NCBI GenBank assembly: GCA_024762475.1
Contig: JANTHJ010000016.1
Coordinates: 1 to 41,801 of the forward strand
Reading direction: 5' to 3'
Length of the DNA: 41,801 bases
Origin: Chromatiales bacterium
Lineage (GTDB): Bacteria > Pseudomonadota > Gammaproteobacteria > Chromatiales > Chromatiaceae
Each line of letters begins with the position of its first letter. Position 1 is the first letter of the stretch. The notes beneath the pieces are model-generated. The model saw only the letters and a program-made list of their open reading frames with translations. It was not told the origin of the DNA and did not search any database. A program made the translations under genes and the position numbers. Positions 1 through 8,168 of this stretch are shown in pieces.

Positions 1-450
1 GCCCTGCAGGACCTGGGCATGCAGGTGGTGGCCACCGGCACCAAGAAGTCCACCGAGGAGGACAAGGCGCGCATCCGCGAGTTGATGGGCCAGGACGCGG
101 TGATGATCGAGGACGGCAATCCCAAGGCCCTGCTCAAGATCGTACGCGACAACAACGTGGACATACTCATCGCCGGCGGACGCAATATGTACACCGCGCT
201 CAAGGCGCGCATCCCCTTCCTGGACATCAACCAGGAGCGCGAATTCGGTTATGCCGGTTACGACGGCATGGTCGAGCTGGCCCGTCAACTGGTATTGACG
301 ATCGACAGCCCGGTGTGGGAGGCGGTGCGCCGACCCGCTCCATGGGCGGCACAGCGCAGGGTGATCGAGCCCCTCGATACCAGAGGGGAGTTGCCCGCGT
401 CGATGGCTTCGGACGGCGCAGACGCCGGCGCCGCCGCACAGGAGGCCTGA
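1..450 (+). CDS. nifE: NifE, FeMo-cofactor scaffold, C-terminal part
   Basis: This is the last 149 residues of NifE; the 5' end lies outside the window and the frame is open from base 1. NifE pairs with NifN as the NifEN scaffold on which the NifB-derived cluster matures into FeMo-co. The conserved end is visible: a VATGTKKS stretch, then [16 protein letters not shown], then [13 protein letters not shown]. An alanine-rich, probably flexible tail of about 40 residues follows the conserved part. The stop lies two bases before the nifN start, and the nifN ribosome site is inside the nifE tail, so the two are co-translated. The identification rests on the DINQERE block and on nifN immediately downstream. 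Confidence 0.95.
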   Translation, partial: ALQDLGMQVVATGTKKSTEEDKARIRELMGQDAVMIEDGNPKALLKIVRDNNVDILIAGGRNMYTALKARIPFLDINQEREFGYAGYDGMVELARQLVLTIDSPVWEAVRRPAPWAAQRRVIEPLDTRGELPASMASDGADAGAAAQEA

Positions 451-452
451 CC

Positions 453-1877
453 ATGGCGGAGATCATCAAGCGCAAGAAGGCCCTTTCGGTCAGTCCGCTC
501 AAGGCGAGCCAGACCATCGGCGGCGCCCTGGCCTTTCTCGGCTTTCGCCGGGCCATGCCGATGCTGCATGGCTCCCAGGGTTGCACGGCCTTCGGCAAGG
601 TGTTCTTCGTGCGCCACTTCCGCGAACCCATTCCGTTGCAGACCACGGCGATGGACCAGGTCTCCACCGTCATGGGTTCGGAAGACAGCGTGGTCGAGGG
701 GCTCAAGACCATCTGCGAGAAACAGGCGCCCTCGTTGCTGGGCGTGCCGACCACCGGGCTGGCGGAGACCCAGGGCAGCGATGTCAACATGGCGGTGAAG
801 GGGTTTCGCAGGAAGTACCCGCAGTTCGACGGTATTCCGGTGGTGCCGGTCTCCACGCCGGACTACAGCGGTTGTCTCGAAACCGGTTTCGCGAAGGCGG
901 TCGAGGCGATCATCGACACGCTGGTGCCCGATGCCGAAACCGCAGGCAGCGTGCCGGGCCGGCGGCAGCGCCAGCTCAATGTGCTGGTCAATGCCTCGCT
1001 CACCCCCGGTGATCTGGAAGAGCTCAAGGAGATCATCGAGGCCTTCAATCTGCGTCCGGTGTTGATCCCCGACCTCTCCGATTCCCTGGACGGGCACTTG
1101 GGCGAGGACGAATTCTCCCCACTGACCACTGGCGGTACCGAGGTCTCCGAGCTGCTGACCCTGGGCGATGCCCGGGCCACCCTGGTCATCGGCCGCTCCC
1201 TGAAACGCGCCGCCGATCGGCTGGCCGAACGTACCGGGGTGCCGGATCATCGTCTCGATCATCTGATGGGCCTGGATGCGGTGGATCGCCTGATTGCCAT
1301 GCTGCACGAGATCTCGGGCGAGCCGGTGCCCGAACGCCTGGAGCGCCAGCGCGCTCAGTTGCAGGACGCCATGCTCGACTGCCACTTCATGCTCGGCATG
1401 GGGCGCTTCGCGGTGGCTGCCGATCCGGACCTGCTGCATGCCTTCAGCGAGCTGCTGGCCGGCATGGGCGCCGAGACGGTGGCCGCGGTGGCACCCGCCA
1501 ATGCGCCGATACTGCGCGAGGTGCCCACCGAGGCGGTGAAGATCGGCGACCTGGAGGATCTGGAGCGGCTGGCGCGGGAGAACGCCGCGGAGGTCCTGAT
1601 CTGCAACTCCCATGGTGTGGAGAGCGCAGGCCGCCTGGGTGTGCCGCTGCTGCGGGCCGGCTTTCCCCAGTACGACACCCTGGGTGGCTATCAGCGGACC
1701 TGGATCGGCTATCGGGGCACCCGCCAGACCCTGTTCGATCTGGCCAACATCATGCTGACCCTGGAGAAGGGAGAGATTCATCCGTATCGCTCCCCTTATG
1801 CCCAGAAACCCGAATTTAGCGAGGTGAACCGAGATGGCGCTGGAACGACGCCTGCAGGTGGTCCACTGCAACACTGA
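453..1877 (+). CDS. nifN: NifN, FeMo-cofactor scaffold subunit
   Basis: This 474-residue protein is the NifDK-like beta partner of NifE in the NifEN scaffold. The start at 453 was chosen because the protein then begins [15 protein letters not shown] as NifN proteins do and a GGAGG lies at 441-445; the open frame extends further upstream without family resemblance. The cluster-region motif [13 protein letters not shown] is at residues 37-49 with Cys44, followed by [17 protein letters not shown], typical of NifN/NifK. Length is normal for the family (about 440-470). The C-terminal coding region overlaps the start of nifX by 44 bases, which is long for neighbouring nif genes. Transcription is presumably from a nif promoter upstream of the window. 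Confidence 0.96.
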   Translation: MAEIIKRKKALSVSPLKASQTIGGALAFLGFRRAMPMLHGSQGCTAFGKVFFVRHFREPIPLQTTAMDQVSTVMGSEDSVVEGLKTICEKQAPSLLGVPTTGLAETQGSDVNMAVKGFRRKYPQFDGIPVVPVSTPDYSGCLETGFAKAVEAIIDTLVPDAETAGSVPGRRQRQLNVLVNASLTPGDLEELKEIIEAFNLRPVLIPDLSDSLDGHLGEDEFSPLTTGGTEVSELLTLGDARATLVIGRSLKRAADRLAERTGVPDHRLDHLMGLDAVDRLIAMLHEISGEPVPERLERQRAQLQDAMLDCHFMLGMGRFAVAADPDLLHAFSELLAGMGAETVAAVAPANAPILREVPTEAVKIGDLEDLERLARENAAEVLICNSHGVESAGRLGVPLLRAGFPQYDTLGGYQRTWIGYRGTRQTLFDLANIMLTLEKGEIHPYRSPYAQKPEFSEVNRDGAGTTPAGGPLQH

Positions 1878-2319
1878 GGACGAGTGGATGGCCGGTGCGC
1901 TCAAGGTGGCCTTTGCGACCACCGACATGAAACACGTGGATCAGCACTTCGGTGCGGCCAAATCCTTTGCGGTCTATGCCGTGAATCCCGAACACCTGTG
2001 CTTCGACCAGGCGGTCGAGTTCGGCCAACTGGATATGGACGGCAACGAGGACAAGCTGGCTGCCAAGATCGAGGCGCTCGAGGGTTGTATAGCGGTCTAT
2101 AGCCAGGCGATCGGCGCCTCGGCCGTCAACCAGCTGAAAGCCCATGGTATCCAGCCGGTAAAAGTCTCGGCCGGCGCCGCGATCAGCGACCTGCTGGAGT
2201 CGCTGCAGCAGGAACTGCGCGATGGTCCCAGTCGTTGGCTGGCGCGGGCCATTGCCGAACAGATGCCGGCCGACCCGTCGCGCTTCGATGCGATGGAAGC
2301 CGAGGGCTGGGAGGAATAG
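1834..2319 (+). CDS. nifX: NifX, FeMo-cofactor precursor carrier
   Basis: A 161-residue NifX of the NifX/NifB C-terminal/NafY fold family, which binds FeMo-co precursor (NifB-co or VK-cluster) and passes it to and from NifEN in the cytoplasm. The segment [23 protein letters not shown] at about residues 23-45 is the family signature. The start ATG lies inside nifN, with GAGGTG about 8 bases before it, so translation is probably coupled to nifN. The length matches the Azotobacter protein (about 158). The adjacent DUF269 gene, separated by an RseC-like gene, is the usual NifX companion. Confidence 0.94.
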   Translation: MALERRLQVVHCNTEDEWMAGALKVAFATTDMKHVDQHFGAAKSFAVYAVNPEHLCFDQAVEFGQLDMDGNEDKLAAKIEALEGCIAVYSQAIGASAVNQLKAHGIQPVKVSAGAAISDLLESLQQELRDGPSRWLARAIAEQMPADPSRFDAMEAEGWEE

Positions 2320-2322
2320 CAC

Positions 2323-2808
2323 GTGGCTGCGATGCTCGAAGAGACCGCCACTGTGACCCAGGCCGATGGCGAGTGGCTATGGCTCGAGACCGAACCGAAG
2401 AGTGCCTGTTCCCACTGCAATGCCTCGGGATGCAGTACCTCGGTGATCGGCAAGGCCTTCGGCAACCGGCGCAACCGGATGCGGCTGCCCAACACTCTGG
2501 GCGCGCTGCCGGGACAGCAGGTGGTGATCGGTATACCCGAGCCGGTCCTGGTCGGCGCCTCGCTGCGCGCCTATCTGTTGCCCCTGGTGGTGATGCTGAC
2601 GGCCGGATGGCTGGCCGTGGCCGCCGGGCTGGGGGAGGTACTGCAGGCCTTGTTCATCATGGGCGGGTTGATCATCGGCCTGCGCATGGCGGGCAGCATG
2701 GTGGGCAGGCCTGCGGTGAGCGGAAGATACCAACCGCGCTTGCTGCGCGTACTGCCGGGGACAGTGGTCCCGGTTGAATTTGCAAGTCGAAGAGGAAACG
2801 AATCATGA
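2323..2808 (+). CDS. RseC/MucC-family membrane protein
   Basis: A 161-residue protein with an N-terminal domain carrying three cysteines (Cys29, Cys32, Cys37; CSHCNASGC) followed by two hydrophobic segments (about residues 83-100 and 103-122). This is the layout of RseC/MucC proteins, which act with Rsx/Rnf electron-transport complexes. A GTG start at 2323 fits GGGAGG about 8 bases upstream; an ATG at 2332 is the alternative. It lies four bases after nifX, and its stop overlaps the start of the next gene. Inference: it helps assemble or tune an Rnf complex supplying ferredoxin or flavodoxin electrons to nitrogenase. The apbE gene downstream in the same operon supports that. No rnf genes are in the window. 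Confidence 0.8.
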   Translation: MAAMLEETATVTQADGEWLWLETEPKSACSHCNASGCSTSVIGKAFGNRRNRMRLPNTLGALPGQQVVIGIPEPVLVGASLRAYLLPLVVMLTAGWLAVAAGLGEVLQALFIMGGLIIGLRMAGSMVGRPAVSGRYQPRLLRVLPGTVVPVEFASRRGNES

Positions 2809-3278
2809 GTGAAGCGGCATTGGCGATAAGTGAAAGCGACCCGGTACTCGAGACCGAGTTTGCCAAAGAGATGGTGCGGCAGATGCGGGCCATCGACACC
2901 TATGGCACCTATGACGACTGGCCGGTGGAAAAGATCCTCGAACCCTTTGTCCTGACCAAGGAGAAGAAGCGGGAGATTCCGGTAGTGGGCGATCCCGACG
3001 AGATCACCCTGTCCCGGGTCAAGGCCTTCTACAACGCCATCTCGGCGATGATCGAGAAGGAGTGCGGCCTGATGGCGGTGCCCATGATCAATCTGACCCA
3101 TGAGGGCTTCGGTCGCGCGATCATCACCGTCGGCAAGCTGGTGGTGATGGACCGCACCCTGCGTGACGTGCACCGCTTCGGCTTTCCCAGCCTGTCCAAG
3201 ATGAAGGACGAGGGGGACAAGCTATTGTCGGTTGCCCTTGAGATTGTCGGCAAGTACCCGGAAGTGGCCGGGATGTAA
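2805..3278 (+). CDS. NifX-associated nitrogen fixation protein (DUF269)
   Basis: This 157-residue protein belongs to the small family found beside nifX in most proteobacterial nif clusters. Recognisable segments are a MRAIDTYGTYDDWP block (residues 28-41) and IINLTHEGFGR-like text (here MINLTHEGFGRAI). Its biochemical role is not settled; genetic context ties it to FeMo-co synthesis or to NifX. There are no transmembrane segments or cysteine clusters. The start ATG overlaps the stop of the RseC-like gene by four bases, so the two are translationally coupled. A small DUF683-type gene follows 20 bases downstream, as in many nif operons. Confidence 0.92.
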   Translation: MSEAALAISESDPVLETEFAKEMVRQMRAIDTYGTYDDWPVEKILEPFVLTKEKKREIPVVGDPDEITLSRVKAFYNAISAMIEKECGLMAVPMINLTHEGFGRAIITVGKLVVMDRTLRDVHRFGFPSLSKMKDEGDKLLSVALEIVGKYPEVAGM

Positions 3279-3298
3279 TCCGGGTGGGGAGCGAGCTG

Positions 3299-3514
3299 AT
3301 GACACCTGAAGAACTGAAAGCAATACAGAAGGCGGCCCGCAAGGCCAAGCGGATCGCCACCGAGAGGGCCGGTGAGTTACATGATCTGGTCGAAGACCGC
3401 CTGCCCGGCGCCTACGAGGAGCTGCCGGACATGGCGCAGGCCTGCTACGACGCCTGTAAGGCCTGGGCCGAGGCCGAGGCGGCCTTCAAGGCAGCAGAAA
3501 CATCCGCGAGTTGA
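3299..3514 (+). CDS. Small Rop-like nif protein (DUF683/CCE_0567 type)
   Basis: A 71-residue helical protein beginning MTPEELKAIQKAARKAKR. It matches the small helix-hairpin proteins encoded after the NifX-associated gene in many nif operons; the function is unknown. The ATG at 3299 was preferred over an in-frame GTG at 3284 because GGGGAG is 8 bases before it and the resulting length is typical (about 70). The sequence is almost wholly charged/alanine helix, with a central LPGAYEELPD turn separating two helices, consistent with a helical hairpin that dimerises. Confidence 0.85.
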   Translation: MTPEELKAIQKAARKAKRIATERAGELHDLVEDRLPGAYEELPDMAQACYDACKAWAEAEAAFKAAETSAS

Positions 3515-3524
3515 GGAAAGCAGC

Positions 3525-3860
3525 ATGAGCACAATTACCGGCGTTACCCGTGGCGGCGAGGAATACACCCCGGCCTTCGTCATGGAGATCGACCAGCAGA
3601 GCTGCATCGGCTGCGGACGCTGTTTCAAGGTTTGCCCGCGCGAAGTTTTCGACCTGGTCGACCGCGAGGACGTCGAGGGGCTGGAGGCGGCGGACGACTA
3701 TGACGATGACGACTATGGCGATGACGACGATGGTTTTTCGGACGACACCGCGATGGTGATGAGCCTGAAGAATGCCTTGGACTGCATCGGTTGTGGCGCC
3801 TGCGCGCGCATCTGTCCGAAGAAGTGTTTCACCCACGAACCGCAGACAGCGGTGGCCTGA
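3525..3860 (+). CDS. fdxB: Nif-specific ferredoxin III, 2[4Fe-4S]
   Basis: A 111-residue ferredoxin with two cluster motifs: CIGCGRCFKVCP (Cys27, 30, 33, 37) and CIGCGACARICP (Cys87, 90, 93, 97), plus Cys101 after the second motif. Between them lies a strongly acidic insert (residues 57-74, mostly Asp with a few Tyr and Gly). The long acidic spacer and nif position are typical of the ferredoxin III, nif-specific family. The start at 3525 has GAGGAAAG about 6 bases upstream. Likely role: cytoplasmic low-potential electron carrier to nitrogenase or to cofactor-assembly proteins. The acidic insert may set partner docking (inference). Confidence 0.93.
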   Translation: MSTITGVTRGGEEYTPAFVMEIDQQSCIGCGRCFKVCPREVFDLVDREDVEGLEAADDYDDDDYGDDDDGFSDDTAMVMSLKNALDCIGCGACARICPKKCFTHEPQTAVA

Positions 3861-3870
3861 GGATACCCCG

Positions 3871-4197
3871 ATGCCGAAACCGGAACGACATGTGTTCGTC
3901 TGCGTGCAGAACCGGCCGCCGGGGCATCCGCGGCCTTCCTGTGGCCAGAAGAAGGCGGCCGAGGTGGCCGAGGAGTTCTTCTGGCAACTTCAGCAGCGCC
4001 AGTTGTTCGACAAGGTGGCGGTGTCCACCTCGAGCTGCTTTGGGCCCTGCAGCGAAGGACCTTCGGTGCTGGTCTATCCGGAGGGCGTGATGTACGGGCG
4101 GGTCACCAAGGAAGACGTGGCGGAGATCTTTGACAGCCACCTCGAAAAGGGCGAGCCGGTGGAACGGTTGCAAGTGTCAGCGGAGTTCTGGGGCTAA
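3871..4197 (+). CDS. Thioredoxin-fold [2Fe-2S] ferredoxin (Shethna type)
   Basis: A 108-residue protein with four cysteines in the spacing of thioredoxin-like [2Fe-2S] ferredoxins: Cys11, Cys24, Cys56 and Cys60 (RHVFVCVQNRPPGHPRPSCG, then SCFGPCSEGPSVLVYPEG). Azotobacter Shethna protein I and similar ferredoxins in nif clusters share this pattern. The start at 3871 gives the usual length, with GAGGAT about 7 bases before it. It follows fdxB by 10 bases, so two chemically distinct ferredoxins are made together. Role: electron transfer or redox protection of nitrogenase proteins; which of these applies cannot be told from sequence. Confidence 0.88.
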   Translation: MPKPERHVFVCVQNRPPGHPRPSCGQKKAAEVAEEFFWQLQQRQLFDKVAVSTSSCFGPCSEGPSVLVYPEGVMYGRVTKEDVAEIFDSHLEKGEPVERLQVSAEFWG

Positions 4198-4209
4198 GGG
4201 AGGTCTGTC

Positions 4210-4719
4210 ATGCCGGGCGCCAAAATCGAACATCTGGATAACGGGCAGGTCCATTTCGGATTCGGACTCGATCCGCTGGTGGACCAGTGTTTGCAGCGGG
4301 CCGCCGCGGGCGTCGCGGACAAGGAGGCGGCCCTGCAGGCCTTGCGAGAGGCCTGGCAGCTGGCACCCAACAGGCTCGAAGTGCTGCAGGCGATGTACAA
4401 GTTTCACTTCTACCGGGGCGACCTGCGACAGGCCGAGGAGCTGGTGTTCCAGTCTCTGGTCAGGGCCGCCGTCCAGGGAGGGTTCAGCCAGGACTGGAAG
4501 GCACTCGATGGCGAAAGCGCCGCCTGGGATCACCCGCGCGGGCCGGCGCGCAGCTTCCTTTATGCGCTGAAGGCGCTGGCCTTCGTCCGCCTGCGACAGG
4601 GAGCAAGCAGTCAGGCCGAGGAGCTACTCGGGGTGCTCGGGCGTCTCGATCCGGATGACCAGGTAGGGGCTGGCGTGATCCGGGATCTGCTGAACGGCGT
4701 GGATGGCTCCGATGAGTGA
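4210..4719 (+). CDS. TPR-like nif-associated protein
   Basis: A 169-residue, mostly helical protein. Pairs of helices with TPR spacing are visible around residues 40-75 (ALREAWQLAPNRLEVLQ, then YKFHFYRGDLRQAEEL) and 115-150. It has no signal peptide or cysteine motif. It is clearly related to the protein at 16048-16575: both share a P-x-x-L-x-V-L aliphatic block, a following FYRGDL/YYQHRYDDA helix, a Trp-x-x-Leu-Asp segment, an aLKa-x-ayl-x-LR-g block and a LD-x-D-x-x-GA ending. One copy therefore sits in each arm of the nif region. Role unknown; TPR proteins usually hold protein partners together, so a scaffold role in nitrogenase assembly is an inference. Confidence 0.75.
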   Translation: MPGAKIEHLDNGQVHFGFGLDPLVDQCLQRAAAGVADKEAALQALREAWQLAPNRLEVLQAMYKFHFYRGDLRQAEELVFQSLVRAAVQGGFSQDWKALDGESAAWDHPRGPARSFLYALKALAFVRLRQGASSQAEELLGVLGRLDPDDQVGAGVIRDLLNGVDGSDE

Positions 4720-5104
4720 GCGAGGCCTGCAGATGGATCCGGTGCTGGCCAGGTTGTCGGCGGTAAAGGATCTCAATGCGGCGATCCATGCGCGTCTCCT
4801 GGCGGAAACCGAGGGGCTTGGTTACGACGTGGGCCGGACTCTGCTGCAACCGCCGACGGACGCGATCTACCGGCTGGACCGGGATCCCTACTCGGGCGAC
4901 GAGACGCTGGTCGGGGAGTGGCGGGACGATCGCGGGATGAAGCGGGGTGAGCTGCTGTTTCATGCCGATGGCTCCTTCATGGTGGAGCAGGACATCGCGC
5001 AGGCGCATCCCTCGCGGTCCGATCGCTTCGTCGAGGCGGTTTGCGCCTGGGGGCGGGACGGCGAGATCAAGTGCGAGGCGCGGCTGCTGCCGATGCCGGG
5101 ATAG
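4712..5104 (+). CDS. Hypothetical protein in nif operon
   Basis: A 130-residue protein I do not recognise. Start choice is uncertain: the ATG at 4712 overlaps the previous stop, suggesting coupled translation, whereas the ATG at 4733 has a better ribosome site (GCGAGG about 7 bases upstream) and would give 123 residues. The N-terminal third is helical and the rest looks beta-rich, with repeated short charged strands (for example TLVGEWRDDRGMKRGELLFH) and aromatic residues, like a small soluble beta domain. No cysteine cluster, membrane segment or signal peptide. Its place between TPR and ferredoxin genes and apbE suggests a nif-accessory role, nothing more specific. Confidence 0.6.
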   Translation: MSERGLQMDPVLARLSAVKDLNAAIHARLLAETEGLGYDVGRTLLQPPTDAIYRLDRDPYSGDETLVGEWRDDRGMKRGELLFHADGSFMVEQDIAQAHPSRSDRFVEAVCAWGRDGEIKCEARLLPMPG

Positions 5105-5113
5105 GGGCCGCGA

Positions 5114-5521
5114 ATGAACTACCGCGTGATTCTGTTCCACAAGCAGTCGACCAGTGCCCGCACCCGCTTTGTGCGGTTCGGGCACGGCGTCTGTGCCTTC
5201 GAGGGACTGCCTTCGCTGGCGCAGGTGCACGGAGAGGCAGTCGATCCGGCGATACATCCAGCGCCGGTGTTGCAACGTACTGCCGAGGAGCTGGGGATCG
5301 AGCCGGATCTGCTGCATCCGGAGGAGTCGTTCCATTTCAGCGTGGAACTGCCGGGAGAACGACTACCGGTGCTGCTGGTAGGGATCGATACCATCGACCC
5401 GCCGTTCGAGGCGGCGCGGCGACTGGGTGCCGAGTTTATCGACATCACCCAGGCACGCGACCTGGCGACACCGGAACTGGAGCTCTTGCGAGGTGCCTAC
5501 GAGGTGCTGCTTGGCGGCTGA
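5114..5521 (+). CDS. Hypothetical protein in nif operon
   Basis: A 135-residue soluble protein I cannot assign. It begins MNYRVILFHKQSTSARTRF and contains alternating strands and helices (ERLPVLLVGIDTIDPPF, then a helix EAARRLGAEFIDITQARDL), suggesting a small alpha/beta fold. The conserved-looking EESFHFSVELPGE segment (about residues 70-82) has no catalytic motif that I recognise. One cysteine only (Cys27). It lies 9 bases after the previous gene and 16 bases before apbE, so it is co-transcribed with both. Likely a lineage-specific accessory gene of the nifENX operon. Confidence 0.6.
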   Translation: MNYRVILFHKQSTSARTRFVRFGHGVCAFEGLPSLAQVHGEAVDPAIHPAPVLQRTAEELGIEPDLLHPEESFHFSVELPGERLPVLLVGIDTIDPPFEAARRLGAEFIDITQARDLATPELELLRGAYEVLLGG

Positions 5522-5537
5522 CACGGGAGGAAATAGC

Positions 5538-6560
5538 ATGACATTGACGAGAAGGGCCTTTATTGCGACTGGCGTCACCCTGGGTGTTGCTGCCGCCCTC
5601 GGGCAGATGCCCAAACCCGCTCGTACCCACAGGGATCGATGGTACCAGTTCGGTACCCTGGTGGATCTCACCCTGGAGAACCAGGATCCAGCCCATGCGG
5701 CCGAGGTATCGGCGCGCCTGTCCGCGGCACTGCAACGCATGAACGACGATTGGCACCCGTGGAAGCCCGGCATGATGGGCGACATCAACCGGGCCCTGGG
5801 GACAGGGCAGCCAATCCGGGTCGACGACGACGTTCGGCGGATGATCGGGCAGATCCGGAGGCTCTATCGGAGCAGCGGCGGCGCCTTCAACCCGACCATC
5901 GGGCGCATGATCGGTGCCTGGGGCTTCCATGGAGCGCCGGACGCCGGCTGGACGCCGCTGGGCGATGCCGCCATTGCGGCACTGCGCGACACCCGTCCCA
6001 CTCCGGACGATCTCTTTCTCGATGGCGACCGACTCGGTTCGAGAAACCTGGCGGCCGCCCTCGACCTCGGCGGCTACGCCAAGGGGTTTGCCCTGAACCG
6101 TGCGCGGGAACTGCTGCGCGAGGCCGGCATCGAACGTGCGTTGATCAATGCAGGCGGGGACCTGGCCGTGTTGGGCGATGCCGGGGGCCGGCCCTGGCGG
6201 GTAGCGGTGCGTCATCCGCAGCGCCCGGGCGCGGTTGCCTGGCTGGCGGTGAGCGGTGACGAGGCAGTGGCGACCTCCGGCGACTACGAGCGCTTCCATC
6301 AGTACGCGGGCAGGCGCTACGCCCACATCATCGACCCGCGCAGCGCGCGGCCGGTCTCGAACATGGCCTCGGCCACTGTGGTGCATCCGGACGCGGCCTT
6401 TGCCGATGCGGCGGCCACCGCGCTGATCGTTGCAGGCCCCTCTCGCTGGCGCGAGGTGGCCAAGGCGATGGGCGCGGAGACCGCCATGGTCATCGATGAG
6501 AGCGGTCGGCTGGATATGACCGCGGCAATGCACTCCCGGGCCCATCCACTGGCCGCCTGA
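5538..6560 (+). CDS. apbE: ApbE-family FAD:protein FMN transferase
   Basis: A 340-residue flavin transferase that attaches FMN to a threonine of Rnf/Nqr subunits (RnfG, RnfD, NqrB, NqrC) at the outer face of the inner membrane. The N-terminus LTRRAFIATGVTLGVAAALG looks like a Tat-type or lipoprotein-free export signal (twin Arg at residues 5-6). Family landmarks are SSGGAFNPTIGRMIGAWGFH (about residues 114-133), LDLGGYAKGFALNRA, the NAGGDLAVLG Mg/FAD loop, and YAHIIDPRSARPVSN near the C-terminus. The start follows GGGAGG by 7 bases. With the RseC-like gene in the same operon it points to flavinylation of a nif-linked Rnf complex (inference). Confidence 0.9.
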   Translation: MTLTRRAFIATGVTLGVAAALGQMPKPARTHRDRWYQFGTLVDLTLENQDPAHAAEVSARLSAALQRMNDDWHPWKPGMMGDINRALGTGQPIRVDDDVRRMIGQIRRLYRSSGGAFNPTIGRMIGAWGFHGAPDAGWTPLGDAAIAALRDTRPTPDDLFLDGDRLGSRNLAAALDLGGYAKGFALNRARELLREAGIERALINAGGDLAVLGDAGGRPWRVAVRHPQRPGAVAWLAVSGDEAVATSGDYERFHQYAGRRYAHIIDPRSARPVSNMASATVVHPDAAFADAAATALIVAGPSRWREVAKAMGAETAMVIDESGRLDMTAAMHSRAHPLAA

Positions 6561-6564
6561 TCTC

Positions 6565-6882
6565 ATGGCATGGCGGGACGTGAGCCCGGAGGAACTGCCA
6601 GACCTGTTGGCGCTGCCAGGACTGGTGGTGGTCGATCAGCGAGACGAGGCCGCGCGTTCGCGGGGGCAGTTGCCTGGCGCTCAGGGAGCAAACGAACGAC
6701 TACTGCGCGAGTTGATCGGGCGGCGCGGCAAGGCGCCACCGATTCTGGTGTATTGCTATCACGGCAATCAGAGCCGCGAGCTGTGCGACTTTCTTGCGCA
6801 ATTCGGTCTGCCGACGGTATTCAATCTGGCCGGTGGCTGGCAGGCCCTGGAAAATGTCGGCCTTCGTGTCCCGTGTGATTGA
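6565..6882 (+). CDS. Single-domain rhodanese (GlpE-like)
   Basis: A 105-residue cytoplasmic rhodanese domain. The active-site loop is CYHGNQSR with Cys64, resembling GlpE (CYHGNSS) and predicting persulfide transfer. An early VVVDQRDEAARSRGQLPGA gives the usual strand with D in the D-x-R motif. No signal peptide. It starts 4 bases after apbE, so it is the last gene of the nifENX block. Possible role: sulfur handling for Fe-S or cofactor assembly, although a general sulfur-metabolism role in a sulfur oxidiser is equally possible. Confidence 0.88.
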   Translation: MAWRDVSPEELPDLLALPGLVVVDQRDEAARSRGQLPGAQGANERLLRELIGRRGKAPPILVYCYHGNQSRELCDFLAQFGLPTVFNLAGGWQALENVGLRVPCD

Positions 6883-7265
6883 GCTCGGATGGCCCATGTG
6901 GCTGATGCACTCTCGCTCGGACTTTCAATCCACAAGAAATGTTCTTCGGTCGGACAAGAGTGGGCCAGGCCGCTCCTTCAGAAAATTCCTTGTGCATCGA
7001 ACGCTCTGTGCGATCATCACGCCTCCCAATGGATTGTCTGGGCCAACAGCCTGTCGGAGTCGACGCTGTCCGGCTGCAAATCCGCGGATAGCGATCAACT
7101 GAACCTGTCGAATTCGTCAAATAGGCCGGCTATTCTCCTCATTCGATAAGCTCAGTTGATTCGCTCCCGCAAATTGTCGCTTCGAACGGCCGAGGCCGAC
7201 AGGCTGCGGAATGTTTTTTACGCGAAGGCCCGCTGCTGCGGTGCCTGCCGGCCGGTGCCCTTGCC
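6883..7265 (+). other. Intergenic stretch without a recognised gene
   Basis: This 383-base stretch between the rhodanese and transglutaminase genes contains only short open frames without family resemblance or ribosome sites. I see no consensus sigma-54 promoter, NifA site, T-rich terminator or RNA gene. A small AATAG/CTATT inverted repeat lies around 7120-7135. It is less GC-rich than the surrounding genes, consistent with a regulatory boundary between the nif operon and the following gene. Confidence 0.5.
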
Positions 7266-8102
7266 ATGTACTTTACCGTCGATCACCTCACCCGCTACGA
7301 ATACTCTGTACCCGTCACACTCGGTGAGCAGTTGCTGCGCTTTTGCCCGCGCAAGCGTCCCGGCCAGGAGGTCGGGCAATTTCGCCTGGAGATCACGCCG
7401 ACGCCTGATAGCTGCACCGAGGATAGGGATCCCTGGGGCAATCCGCTCCACAGGGCCCGGTTCTCCGGCGACACCTCCGTGCTCGCGATCCAGGTGCATA
7501 TGGAGGCACGCACCCGGCCAGACCCATCCGCTGACTGTAGCGCCCCTTCGCCAATGCCACTCGATTACCGCGGCGAAGCGGCCGAGCTGGCACCCTTCCT
7601 CGAACCATTGGAACAGCCCGATCGGCTCGCGCCCTTTGTCGACCCTCTGATGGGAGAGGCCGGCACCGACAGCTGCCGCTATCTGCGTCGGCTGAACGAG
7701 GCGGTCCATGGTTTTTATCACAGCGGCATTCGCCTGGAGGGCGGGCCGCGCTCACCCGCCGAAACGGTCCAACGCCAGGAAGGGGTCTGCCGGGACCTGG
7801 CGGTGCTGTTCATCGCAGGCTGTCGCCATTTTGGGATCCCGGCGCGTTTTGCCAGTGGCTATCAGAAGGGCGACGGGCGACGGGACAGACGCTTTCTGCA
7901 TGCCTGGGCGGAGGCCTGTCTACCGGGGCAGGGATGGATCGGATTCGATCCGACCCATGGCAGCCTGGTCGGCGAAGACCACTTGCTGGTTGCTGCAGCG
8001 CCCCGTTCGCAAGCGACCACCCCGGTCGAAGGCGGTTACACGTACCACGGGCCAGAGGTCACCAGCACCCTGATTACCGACGTGCGAATCGAGGCCGGTT
8101 AG
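7266..8102 (+). CDS. Transglutaminase-like cysteine protease-fold protein
   Basis: A 278-residue protein with the bacterial transglutaminase N-terminal beta domain (starting MYFTVDHLTRYEYSVPV) and a transglutaminase core. The catalytic triad is visible: Cys175 in QRQEGVCRDLAVLF, His212 in RFLHAWAEA and Asp228 in GFDPTHG. There is no signal peptide, so it is probably cytoplasmic. Such proteins are protease- or amidase-like; the substrate is unknown. It is a single gene with a wide upstream gap and is convergent with the minus-strand SagB operon. No sequence feature links it to nitrogen fixation apart from position. Confidence 0.88.
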   Translation: MYFTVDHLTRYEYSVPVTLGEQLLRFCPRKRPGQEVGQFRLEITPTPDSCTEDRDPWGNPLHRARFSGDTSVLAIQVHMEARTRPDPSADCSAPSPMPLDYRGEAAELAPFLEPLEQPDRLAPFVDPLMGEAGTDSCRYLRRLNEAVHGFYHSGIRLEGGPRSPAETVQRQEGVCRDLAVLFIAGCRHFGIPARFASGYQKGDGRRDRRFLHAWAEACLPGQGWIGFDPTHGSLVGEDHLLVAAAPRSQATTPVEGGYTYHGPEVTSTLITDVRIEAG

Positions 8103-8168
8103 CAGGGCGTTGAAAATGAAGGTCAGGGATGGACTCTTCAGCATCCTGTCAGGGGCGAGAACCACAGC

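Noticed and set aside
285-1928. A 547-codon open frame on the minus strand opposite nifN.
   Set aside because: The plus strand encodes clear NifN; the opposite frame is a by-product of GC-rich codon use and has no family features.
4361-4376. TGGCAC with a GC doublet at -12 spacing inside the first TPR gene.
   Set aside because: It lies within coding sequence, the -12 half reads AGGCT, and no gene boundary follows.
6889-7149. An 86-codon frame in the gap after the rhodanese gene.
   Set aside because: There is no ribosome site, and no recognisable family or codon pattern like the neighbours.
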